Below are positions 1 through 6,523 of a stretch of 6,617 nucleotides of DNA, in pieces (positions within the stretch are counted from its first letter, which is position 1; every line of letters begins with the position of its first letter). Origin of the DNA: Kiritimatiellia bacterium (GTDB lineage: Bacteria > Verrucomicrobiota > Kiritimatiellia > RFP12 > UBA3636). Where the stretch lies: the NCBI GenBank assembly GCA_016295275.1, contig JAEDLN010000136.1, positions 1 through 6,617 of the forward strand, written 5' to 3'. Made by a program: the position numbers and the translations under genes. The notes under the pieces were generated by a model that did not search any database, was not told the DNA's origin, and saw nothing but the letters and a program-made list of their open reading frames with translations.

Positions 1-4
1 CGCG

Positions 5-36
5 GCGGCGCGATGGGGACATCGCGCCCTACCGCC
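5..36 (-). repeat. REP-like palindromic element, copy 1, downstream of the GH10/esterase gene
   Basis: Read on the minus strand, GTAG (29-32) is followed directly by a perfect 9-bp inverted repeat, GGCGCGATG and CATCGCGCC (stem 7-28), closed by a TCCC tetraloop (GGGA on the plus strand). The whole 32-nt segment matches 6405-6436 on the plus strand with a single difference, which lies in the loop. A GTAG tetranucleotide 5' of a short GC-rich palindrome is the known signature of REP elements mobilised by RAYT (Y1 tyrosine) transposases. Assignment to that class is inference, as no RAYT gene is in the window. It lies about 60 nt beyond the stop of the minus-strand operon, in that operon's direction, so it may also act in mRNA 3'-end protection or termination. 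There is no T-tract after it. Confidence 0.7.
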
Positions 37-96
37 AAGCCGCACGAGGGGGCGCGCGGGAACGGGGCACGAGTGTGGGGCGCGCGAGGGGCGCGG

Positions 97-2490
97 TTAA
101 GGCTCGGTTTTGTGTGTGCCGGATACGATTGTTTTGATGGTTTTTGCGATGCAATGGGCGAGCGCATGCATACCATAATCGTTTGGGTGGATATGGTCGA
201 AGGTGGCATCGCCATCCTGGGGTATCATGCCTTCCGGCGGGATGTAGAAGAGTTTGGAGGCAAAAGCGGGATCTTGTTCAAGGCGGGTTGCGGTGGCGGC
301 AATGACGGCGGTTTCGGCCGCTTTTTTCGACCAGTCGGTTATCGGATCTTCCAGATCGCCCGAACAGCAGGCGGGGAGAACAATCGGCACGTCCGGTCGG
401 CGAGACGAAAGGTAGCGCAAGAATGGTTCGAGCCTCTCTTCAAGCGTTTTCGCGTCGAGATTCCATCCGCAATCGACGATGTAAAGAGCGGCATCGATAC
501 GAGCAAGGGCTTCCGCCAGTTCGATTTCGAGCCGACCGCTGTCCGAGAAGCCTAGATTCACCGTTTCGCGATTCAGCAGGCGTCCCAGCACGGCGGGGCA
601 CGCAAGACCCGGGCGCGAAACGAGTCCGCCCTGAACGATGGACGTTCCGTAATGGACGATCGGTTTTTCCTTTCGCGGAGGCAGTTTTTCGATTGCGCCG
701 CCGATTTCACAGCGGATAAGACGGCTGCGGGAAGGCAAGTAGAGCAGGTATTCCGCACCCGGCTCCGTGGAAACAGGCTGCATGTATTGCGTTTGGGCGG
801 TTCCTTCTCGCGCCTGTTTGGGTGCAAGATTGGCGGCAAAGCGCCATGTACCGTCCGCATCGTGCCGGTAAAGATCGCAACCGGCCCGATACGTGAGCGG
901 CATTCTCGAGTGCTCCTGCTGGATGAAAGCGCTTTTCCATCGTACATACGTCCGGTTGGATCGAGCGACAAACCGGACTGCCATGCCGGTGCTCATGCGC
1001 GAAAGGAGACGCAACCGCGGGCTGATGTCCGGCAGGAGATCTGCCGGGAGCCGGTCGAAAGGTCCCTCCGTATGATCGAACGGGCGACCTTCGACGCCGA
1101 GGGCGTTGACATCGGTCCAGATTCCGTCTGCCGGCGTGTCGTTTGGTGCGAGTCGGCAGGTGATGACGGAGACATCATCCGACAAAGAAAAGCGGGCTTC
1201 TCCGCCGATGCCATCGGTTCGTTTCAGGCAGTATTCGCCCTTGAATCCTTCCAGTTCGCACATTCCATTGGCATCGGTCTGCAGGCGGACATGGGTCGTC
1301 CATTCGCGGCGAATGAGTTGGTACAAGCGTTGGTAGACCGGCTTTTCCCGCAGATCGGAGTCCAGGAGACCTGCGAGCACGTCTCCTTCCTTTGCCCATG
1401 CCGCGCCGTCGCAAAGATTCCACCATGTGATGCCGGCGAAGTTTTCGAGGCTGAACCAGAACCGGTAGAGATTTTCGGCGATTTCGGCCTGAAGCGCTTC
1501 TCCCTCTGCGCCGGGCAGCAGCGTCGACGGGATGGTGACCTCCGTAATGTAAAGCGGGATGCCAAGCGTGGCATAGGCGGCGTAGGTTTTGCGCAAGGTG
1601 TCGATCGACCATCGATCGCCGCGAATGAATTCGGCCAATTCGCGATTGGAGAACATGTGGAACTGCATGCCCAGCGCGTCCAGCCGCAGCCCCTTTTCGA
1701 GGATACGCCGTGCGAGCGCGAGATAATCGCCGCTCCGATCGAATTCGCCGCGAAAATCCCGGATTTTTCCGTTGACTGCGCTATACTCGTTCAATTCGAG
1801 CTGCACGTCGGCGGGGAAGACCTCTCCGGCGGCGGCAAAGGCCCAATCGACAAACGAGCAGGCTTCGTCAAACAGCGGAAAATTGCGGTGGCAAAAAGCT
1901 TCGTTGACGACATCCAGCATGAAGAGCCGCTTGCCGTAGCGTTTTGCAACCGCGCGAAAGTATTCGCGGTACATCTGCCGGGCTTCTTCCGGCGTTTGCG
2001 TCATCGCCCATTTCGGATGCCAACTGCCGGCCAGAAGCGGTTGCCCCTTGCAAGCGATGCCGTGTTCTTCGGCCCAATCGACGATCCGATCGAGGGGCGG
2101 CCGCCGCCAATCTTCATCGCCGTTGTCGGCGAAGCGAAGGGGGGCGTCCGGCGCTTTTTTGTACACACCCAGGCAGGCAGTGGTCGTAACGAGATTGAAC
2201 AGCTTTTTCAGCGCACCGGCGTAGGCGGCATTTCGCTCGTCGCTCCCCAATTGTTCCAACACCAAGGCGTTGCACCCGAATCGAAATCCGGACGATACTT
2301 GCCGGATTTCGAGTTCGGTATTGGGCAGGGGGTGTCCTGCCGCATCGACGACGCGGATCGTCACGCGCCCCTTTCGGAGGCGTGCGATATCGTTCTCGAT
2401 GCGTTCCCGTTGTTCTGCCCATTGGCGGCGGAAGGTGTCGAGTTGTTCCGGGGTGATCGAATCCGGAACGGCGGATTCAGTGACGGCCAT
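97..2490 (-). CDS. GH10 endo-beta-1,4-xylanase-type glycosidase fused to a GxDLY/SGNH (GDSL) esterase
   Basis: Predicted bifunctional polysaccharide enzyme of 797 residues. Residues 1-40 are a charged helical leader and 41-75 a beta-strand segment typical of the front of bacterial GH10 proteins. Residues about 76-395 form the GH10 barrel: DVVNEAF (193-199, acid/base Glu197), GMQFH (274-278), ITEV (nucleophile Glu317), TWWNLCDGAAW (355-365), and an ending 'GLLDSDLREKPVY...EW'. A linker follows. Residues about 450-600 hold a GxDLY motif (537-541), the sandwich that precedes GDSL_3-type esterases. Residues about 608-790 are the SGNH domain: GTSI (Ser617), GFSDSG (647-652), GWN (Asn677), DHIHPND (Asp765, His768). 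GH10 family enzymes cut beta-1,4-xylan and SGNH partners often remove acetyl groups; this pairing here is inference. The ATG is the first start after an in-frame stop, there is no signal peptide, and the leader is pyrimidine-rich with no Shine-Dalgarno. Several normally conserved GH10 and SGNH residues differ. It follows the 930-residue gene by 56 nt, probably in one operon. Confidence 0.9.
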   Translation of the reverse strand: MAVTESAVPDSITPEQLDTFRRQWAEQRERIENDIARLRKGRVTIRVVDAAGHPLPNTELEIRQVSSGFRFGCNALVLEQLGSDERNAAYAGALKKLFNLVTTTACLGVYKKAPDAPLRFADNGDEDWRRPPLDRIVDWAEEHGIACKGQPLLAGSWHPKWAMTQTPEEARQMYREYFRAVAKRYGKRLFMLDVVNEAFCHRNFPLFDEACSFVDWAFAAAGEVFPADVQLELNEYSAVNGKIRDFRGEFDRSGDYLALARRILEKGLRLDALGMQFHMFSNRELAEFIRGDRWSIDTLRKTYAAYATLGIPLYITEVTIPSTLLPGAEGEALQAEIAENLYRFWFSLENFAGITWWNLCDGAAWAKEGDVLAGLLDSDLREKPVYQRLYQLIRREWTTHVRLQTDANGMCELEGFKGEYCLKRTDGIGGEARFSLSDDVSVITCRLAPNDTPADGIWTDVNALGVEGRPFDHTEGPFDRLPADLLPDISPRLRLLSRMSTGMAVRFVARSNRTYVRWKSAFIQQEHSRMPLTYRAGCDLYRHDADGTWRFAANLAPKQAREGTAQTQYMQPVSTEPGAEYLLYLPSRSRLIRCEIGGAIEKLPPRKEKPIVHYGTSIVQGGLVSRPGLACPAVLGRLLNRETVNLGFSDSGRLEIELAEALARIDAALYIVDCGWNLDAKTLEERLEPFLRYLSSRRPDVPIVLPACCSGDLEDPITDWSKKAAETAVIAATATRLEQDPAFASKLFYIPPEGMIPQDGDATFDHIHPNDYGMHALAHCIAKTIKTIVSGTHKTEP

Positions 2491-2546
2491 TTCGAGGAGG
2501 GGAGAAGTGGGGGGAAAACTATGACGGTCGAAAACCCTGTCGGCGA

Positions 2547-5339
2547 TTAGCGGATGATGATCGCAGAAGCGCTGCCGGAGATGCGGACCATGAGTTGGTT
2601 GTCGACCAGTTTCGTGAGAACCTGGCGATCCTTATAGGTAGCAGAGACGGTGAGGAAGCTCTCGAGATTGTCGGCGGTCAATCCGGTCAGGTTTCCGGCT
2701 TGGAGCAGCGTTTGCCATCCGGTTTCCCGGCATTCTGACGCATCGATGACGATGCGGGCGTTTGCCGACGCGAATGCGCAAGTGCCGGAGACATTCACGA
2801 CGACACCGTCATCGAAGCCGGTTTCCGGCAGTTTGAATTTCAGTTGAGCGGTATTGTTGAGGGTCATGCTTCCGGCGGTGACGCGCGCATCGCGGTTGGC
2901 GACATAGAGCATATTCGTGCGAGCGGAATTGGCGGTTGTTCCATCGATACGGATATTTCCCTTCACATTCACCGTGCCGCCGCGAATGACGATATTGTTG
3001 CCTTTGCCGTTGCGGATGGTTCCTCCGCTCGGCGAGGTATAGACGTCTCCCTCGATTTCAATCAGTGTCGCAGGTTCGTTTTCATCGTGGAAGACGCGCA
3101 AGACGGAGTTGGCGGTACGGTCATCTGTGCCGATGCCGAGATTTCCGGTCACCTTCAAGGTGGCATTGGAAACCCAAGCCGTAGCCCACGCCCCCGAATC
3201 CGACAACGCCGCTCCAAGCGCGATTGCCTTTGCCGTCAGAAGAGACGCATTTGCAACGATCACCTTGCTGTTATGCCAGCCGATTGAAAGCGTCGAGCCG
3301 ATGGACATGCTGCCGCCGTCCAGCACCTGCAGCGACGATCCGGCCGTCGAGTTGTTCCAACGCTGTCCGATCGTGACGCTTCCGGTATGGTTGAGGGTCC
3401 CGTAGACCTTGACGGCATTGTTTGCGGGGCTGTAGGCAAGTGCTCCCGACGAAGAAACGATGGCATCTGCTGCGACGATCAGCTTCATCTTTTCCAGTCC
3501 GGCCGCAGGCCAGCTTTGCGTACCCAAATCGTAGATGCCGTTTTTCAGCGTTGTCGAAGAGGAGGAGCGGGACAATGCGAAACTGCCGGAGGCAAGGGTA
3601 TTGCCGCCCATGTCGATTGCGAGCGTGGAAGCATTGGTGACATTGATCGATTTGGCAAAAGCGTTTGCCGTTGCCGTCACTTGGCCGGCACCGTTGACGA
3701 ATGCGATATCGATGCTTTCATTGGGGACGGCAAGTCCGCTCCAGTTGCCGGCATCGTGCCAATCGGAACCGTTGGCGCCGGTCCAGATCTCCGATCCTTC
3801 GCATTTCACGGATACGATTTCGGAGCGGGATTCGACTGTTTTTCCTTGGTATTCGTAGGATGCGAGGAATTGGCAGTAGATGGTGCTGCCGGGTGCGGGG
3901 GCTTCGGAAAAGGCGTATGTGATTTCGCTGCCGGCCGTCACGTCTTGCCAGACGTTTGCGGCGGTCATGGAGTCGGCGCTTTCGCCGCTGAAGAGTGTGA
4001 CGGCAACACCGGTTTCGGATAATCCCTGATTGCCGAGCGTCGCTTTGGCCCAGATACCGGCCTCGGTGAAGAGCGTGCCGCCCGCGGCGACATCGGTCCA
4101 TTCCGGAATGCCCGGCGAATCAAATGAGAAAACGGGCGTTGAATAGCTGCCGTCGGACCAGGAGATGGTGAACTGGCCGAACCAGCTTTGAGGGAAGAGT
4201 TCGCCGAGGTTGACCGGGAAGGAGCCGGTTTGCGAGACCGTGCCGCAAGGGAGCGTCGTATCCAACGCGTCTGCGGAGGGGCCGTATTTGAGTTCGACCG
4301 TAGCGGAGTCGGTTGAATTGAGTTGCACTTTCGCATTCAGGATGGTTTCTTTGCTGGAGACCTCAGACGAGCTGAAGGCGATTATGGCCGGAAGGGGTGG
4401 GACGATTACCTCGCTTTCGGTGGTGGCGAGGCGGAATTCGTCGAAGGTTACGGCGCCCTTGGTGAAGTAGTTTCCGCCGAAAAGCAAGGAGAATGTCGAC
4501 GTGTCGAACAGGTCGACGTTTTCGGCGACCGTGATGAAAAGCGCGTTGGCGTCATAGTCTGCGATCGTCTGTGCCTGTGCGAGAATTGTTTGCGTGCCGT
4601 CTTCGTTGTAGCGGATTTTTGCGACGCAGAGGTAGGTGGCGCCAATGGTGGCTCCATCCGCCAATGCGACTGTAGATACGGTGCTATCGCCGGTTTTGAC
4701 GGACAAGCGAATTTGTGCCGTGCCGGTGGCCGTTTTGGCGAAATTGAAGTAGAAAAACCGCTCGGCTGCAGTGATATAGGTCTTGTAGGCCGTGCTCTCG
4801 GAAAGGATGGAATCGGTAGGGTTCCAGAATCCCATGCCGTAGTTGTTGCCGACGGTCAGTCCGTCGGCGGCGACCAATGTGCCGAAGCTGGTGCTGTCGA
4901 CGTTGATCAGTCCCCGGAAATACAAGGTTTCTCCGGCCGTACGCGAAAGGGTTCCTGCGGAGATTTTCCGGCTTTGATGGCGGTACGTTTCGTCTGTGGC
5001 GGTACCGGACGAATTCTGATAGCCGATCGCGGCGGCACCGGATCCTGTGGTGGAAAGTCCGGCATCGATCAGTTCTTGCGGAAATGCGAGACCGCTTCCC
5101 CAAGGCATGGCGAAAATGGTGCCCGTTGCGCGCGTGTACGCTTGTTCGCTAAAACCGATAATTTTGACGCTGGCGGCGGTCCGATCTCTCAATGAGATTT
5201 TGGTGGAGTCGCAATAGCCTTTGGCCCCGGTCGGAAAACCGTCATTCAGTAAGACTTCTGCATGTGCGGTTTCGACCATGACGGAGGTCAAACCGATCAA
5301 GATGAGGCATGCAAAGATGGAATGCGACAAAAGCTTCAT
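2547..5339 (-). CDS. Secreted multidomain beta-solenoid protein (autotransporter-associated-repeat style, no translocator)
   Basis: A 930-residue exported protein of unknown function. Residues 1-27 form a Sec signal peptide (MKLLSHSIFACLILIGL core) ending in an AHA|E cleavage site. Residues about 28-310 look like a concanavalin/LamG-type jelly roll ending in FDEFRLATT (299-307), a motif common in exported PVC-group proteins. Residues about 318-515 resemble two Ig/Fn3-like beta domains. At 518-540 comes a 'WTGANGSDW...NW....PN' element, which typically opens autotransporter-associated beta-strand regions. Residues about 540-915 are low in charge, rich in Gly, Ser, Asn, Thr and Val, and carry repeating 'L.V..GG.....L.IG' coils, as in a right-handed beta-solenoid. 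There is no autotransporter barrel, PEP-CTERM motif, LPXTG, dockerin or C-terminal membrane helix, so retention at the surface is unexplained. It could be an adhesin, a carbohydrate-binding surface protein or a structural coat protein. A TAAGG 7 nt before the ATG supports this start. It is the first gene of a likely operon with the GH10/esterase gene. Confidence 0.85.
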   Translation of the reverse strand: MKLLSHSIFACLILIGLTSVMVETAHAEVLLNDGFPTGAKGYCDSTKISLRDRTAASVKIIGFSEQAYTRATGTIFAMPWGSGLAFPQELIDAGLSTTGSGAAAIGYQNSSGTATDETYRHQSRKISAGTLSRTAGETLYFRGLINVDSTSFGTLVAADGLTVGNNYGMGFWNPTDSILSESTAYKTYITAAERFFYFNFAKTATGTAQIRLSVKTGDSTVSTVALADGATIGATYLCVAKIRYNEDGTQTILAQAQTIADYDANALFITVAENVDLFDTSTFSLLFGGNYFTKGAVTFDEFRLATTESEVIVPPLPAIIAFSSSEVSSKETILNAKVQLNSTDSATVELKYGPSADALDTTLPCGTVSQTGSFPVNLGELFPQSWFGQFTISWSDGSYSTPVFSFDSPGIPEWTDVAAGGTLFTEAGIWAKATLGNQGLSETGVAVTLFSGESADSMTAANVWQDVTAGSEITYAFSEAPAPGSTIYCQFLASYEYQGKTVESRSEIVSVKCEGSEIWTGANGSDWHDAGNWSGLAVPNESIDIAFVNGAGQVTATANAFAKSINVTNASTLAIDMGGNTLASGSFALSRSSSSTTLKNGIYDLGTQSWPAAGLEKMKLIVAADAIVSSSGALAYSPANNAVKVYGTLNHTGSVTIGQRWNNSTAGSSLQVLDGGSMSIGSTLSIGWHNSKVIVANASLLTAKAIALGAALSDSGAWATAWVSNATLKVTGNLGIGTDDRTANSVLRVFHDENEPATLIEIEGDVYTSPSGGTIRNGKGNNIVIRGGTVNVKGNIRIDGTTANSARTNMLYVANRDARVTAGSMTLNNTAQLKFKLPETGFDDGVVVNVSGTCAFASANARIVIDASECRETGWQTLLQAGNLTGLTADNLESFLTVSATYKDRQVLTKLVDNQLMVRISGSASAIIIR

Positions 5340-5346
5340 ATCCTAA

Positions 5347-5351
5347 CCTTA
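5347..5351 (-). promoter_or_regulatory. Weak Shine-Dalgarno (TAAGG) for the 930-residue protein
   Basis: The minus strand reads TAAGG, then 7 nt, then the ATG at 5339. The spacing is right and the match to the anti-Shine-Dalgarno sequence is partial. It supports the chosen start, which also yields a well-formed signal peptide. Confidence 0.45.
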
Positions 5352-5481
5352 GTGAATTGTTTGTAAGCGAAATGGGGGTACATTACGACACCATCCGCGA
5401 CACAAGGTAGCGCAAAATTCCGTTTTTCGCAACTATTTTATTCTTCTTTCCGACAGCGCATTTTCGTCGGGTTTGAAAAGG

Positions 5482-5567
5482 TTCAAATATGAATTTCGTT
5501 GACACGTAACGTTTATTATTCTATCATTTGTTTGCCGTATTGATATTTTATGTTTCTGATATTTGAA
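5482..5567. repeat. 9-bp inverted repeat flanking the promoter
   Basis: TTCAAATAT (5482-5490) and its exact reverse complement ATATTTGAA (5559-5567) lie on either side of the -35/-10 pair, with 68 nt between the arms. The downstream arm overlaps the second of two TGATATTT direct copies (5541-5548 and 5557-5564). This geometry could suit a paired operator, but in AT-rich DNA a 9-bp match of this kind can arise by chance. Confidence 0.3.
5499..5527 (+). promoter_or_regulatory. Sigma-70-type promoter for the DUF3298 lipoprotein gene
   Basis: A perfect -35 hexamer TTGACA (5499-5504) is followed by a 17-nt spacer and TATCAT (5522-5527, five of six matches to TATAAT). A start near 5534 would give a leader of about 170 nt before the chosen ATG at 5702. 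It points at the plus-strand lipoprotein gene, the only gene downstream. The near-consensus match and optimal spacing make it the best-supported regulatory element here, assuming housekeeping sigma factors in this lineage recognise the usual hexamers. Confidence 0.7.
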
Positions 5568-5701
5568 TAGGCGATCCGATACGAAAGCCCACAAGCCGAA
5601 TCGGTGCGGTGAAGCGGATTGTTTCATCTGCAAGGCGGTCGTATGCGCGTCTACGGCATTTTCAACATGAAAACAAACCGAAAATGAGGAAAACGAGTAT
5701 C

Positions 5702-6274
5702 ATGCATACAGAAATGATTCGTGAAATGAAGGTTGCAACCATGCTTTGCATATCGATGGTGGTTGCGGCGGGGTGTGCAACGGAGCGCAACATTCCGGAA
5801 CGGAAAAAATCGGAGGAATTTGCCGCCTATTTGGAAACATGCCGGGATATTTTGCAGGAGGTTGGAGAAGAGGGGCATATTCCCGCGTCGGCGACGACGG
5901 AAGAGTTTTCGAGTCGGTACGAGATCGTGTATGCGGATTCGCGCTATGTGAGCTATCGTGCGGAGGAGTATTGGTATCGCGGGGGTGCGCATGGGAGCAC
6001 AACCGTCACGGTGCTGACGATTGACCGCAAGACGGGACGGGAGATGACGCTTGAGGACTTTATTCCGAAGGAAAAGCACGCAGCTTTGCAGCGGGCATTG
6101 CGGACTGGGGCGATCCAAAAACTGGGAGGCGAAGAACGGCTATTGGATGAGGTGAACGTGATTGACAACTTTTATGTTGCCGCGGATGGGCTCCATTTCA
6201 TCTACAACCAATATGAAATCGCCGCATACGCATATGGTCAAATTGAGGTGGTGATTCAACCGGACAAGCTGTAG
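5702..6274 (+). CDS. Small lipoprotein with DUF3298 (RsiV-like) C-terminal domain
   Basis: A 190-residue product from the ATG at 5702. A short basic and hydrophobic segment leads to a lipobox VAAGC (Cys25, next residue Ala), so lipidation and outer-membrane retention are likely. Residues about 35-60 are helical. About 65-100 carry 'FSSRYEIVYADSRYVS' strands and the GGAHG turn (94-98). The C-terminal half has 'IDRKTGREMTLEDF', 'FYVAADGLHFIYNQYEIAAYAYG' (YEIAAYAYG at 171-179) and a final 'IEVVIQPDKL', the pattern of DUF3298. That domain is known from the anti-sigma factor RsiV, where it binds lysozyme, and from many lipoproteins of unknown role. The usual first part of the paired DUF4163-type region is short or missing. 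Start choice: an in-frame GTG at 5609 would bury the signal peptide, while ATGs at 5684, 5714 and 5726 are possible. A GAGG at 5686-5689 favours 5702, though 12 nt away. Its role is unknown, and no sigma-factor gene is adjacent. Confidence 0.82.
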   Translation: MHTEMIREMKVATMLCISMVVAAGCATERNIPERKKSEEFAAYLETCRDILQEVGEEGHIPASATTEEFSSRYEIVYADSRYVSYRAEEYWYRGGAHGSTTVTVLTIDRKTGREMTLEDFIPKEKHAALQRALRTGAIQKLGGEERLLDEVNVIDNFYVAADGLHFIYNQYEIAAYAYGQIEVVIQPDKL

Positions 6275-6282
6275 GAGCCTGG

Positions 6283-6308
6283 GTCGGGAGGCCCGGTCGG
6301 GAGGCCCG
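6283..6308 (+). repeat. Perfect 13-bp tandem duplication just after the lipoprotein gene
   Basis: The unit GTCGGGAGGCCCG occurs twice head to tail (6283-6295 and 6296-6308) with no mismatch, 8 nt after the stop codon. Each unit is itself nearly self-complementary around an AGG centre. Confidence 0.85.
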
Positions 6309-6310
6309 AC
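6296..6310 (+). terminator. Possible hairpin terminator or mRNA 3'-end hairpin
   Basis: GTCGGG and CCCGAC form a perfect 6-bp GC-rich stem with a 3-nt AGG loop, 21 nt after the lipoprotein stop. No run of T follows, so it is not a textbook intrinsic terminator. It may instead protect the mRNA end, or simply reflect the tandem duplication. Confidence 0.35.
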
Positions 6311-6400
6311 AGCCAGTGGCGAGCCGCCGCGGGCGATGCGGCGCGGCGCGGGGGCGCGGGCGAGGGAGCGCGGGGGCATAGCGTGCGATTGTCGCGGGTG
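6309..6400. other. GC-rich non-coding spacer with a small hairpin
   Basis: This stretch is dominated by G and C with many GCG and GGG runs. It includes CGCCGC...GCGGCG (6325-6330 and 6338-6343, 7-nt loop). Open frames across it and its continuation translate into Arg/Gly/Ala-rich low-complexity sequence with no recognisable domain or start signal, so I regard it as non-coding repeat-type DNA. Confidence 0.55.
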
Positions 6401-6404
6401 TAAT

Positions 6405-6436
6405 GGCGGTAGGGCGCGATGTCCTCATCGCGCCGC
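6405..6436 (+). repeat. REP-like palindromic element, copy 2, downstream of the lipoprotein gene
   Basis: GTAG (6409-6412) immediately precedes GGCGCGATG (6413-6421), then a TCCT loop and CATCGCGCC (6426-6434): a perfect 9-bp stem. It differs from the minus-strand copy at 5-36 only in one loop base. Its GTAG end faces the lipoprotein gene, 134 nt after that stop codon, the same relative orientation as copy 1 to its own upstream gene. Confidence 0.75.
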
Positions 6437-6523
6437 ACGGGTAATGCGCGTGCGTAATGGTGAGGGTGGCAACGGAGGGCGGCGCGGGGCGGGGTGTGGG
6501 GTGCACGGCAATGGGTGCGGCCC

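Larger units (their letters stand above)
5340..5701. other. AT-rich divergent intergenic region
   Basis: About 360 nt between two divergently transcribed genes, clearly richer in A+T than the coding DNA on either side and the GC-rich repeats beyond. It holds one strong plus-strand promoter (separate entry), a 9-bp inverted repeat around that promoter, and a small CCGAC...GTCGG inverted repeat (5450-5470, 11-nt loop) that would lie in the leader of the minus-strand operon. For the minus strand I see only isolated -10-like hexamers (TAGAAT at 5519-5524, TAAAAT near 5434-5439) without a good -35. The operon promoter is therefore expected here but not resolved. No convincing small gene is present. 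Confidence 0.6.

Noticed and set aside
7..28. Standard intrinsic terminator for the minus-strand operon
   Set aside because: The hairpin is strong but no T-tract follows it, and near-identical copies elsewhere mark it first as a repeat element.
13..555. A 180-codon open frame on the plus strand
   Set aside because: It starts inside the REP-like hairpin and runs antisense to the SGNH domain. The product is low-complexity at its start and resembles no family.
652..2550. A 632-codon open frame on the plus strand
   Set aside because: It lies wholly antisense to the GH10/esterase gene, whose domains and catalytic motifs are unmistakable. Its translation has no recognisable domain, and the long frame follows from GC-rich codon use.
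3387..5195. Plus-strand open frames of 211 and 290 codons (3387-4022, 4323-5195)
   Set aside because: Both are antisense to the secreted solenoid protein and give Gly/Cys/Arg-rich sequence without domains.
2547..5339. Classical type V autotransporter
   Set aside because: The solenoid resembles passenger domains, but there is no C-terminal beta-barrel translocator.
5433..5633. A 66-codon minus-strand frame in the intergenic region
   Set aside because: It covers the strong plus-strand promoter, has no ribosome binding site and shows no family features.
5609..5701. Upstream GTG start for the lipoprotein
   Set aside because: It would place 55 residues before the lipid Cys and bury the hydrophobic signal segment. 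The ATG at 5702 gives a normal lipoprotein signal.
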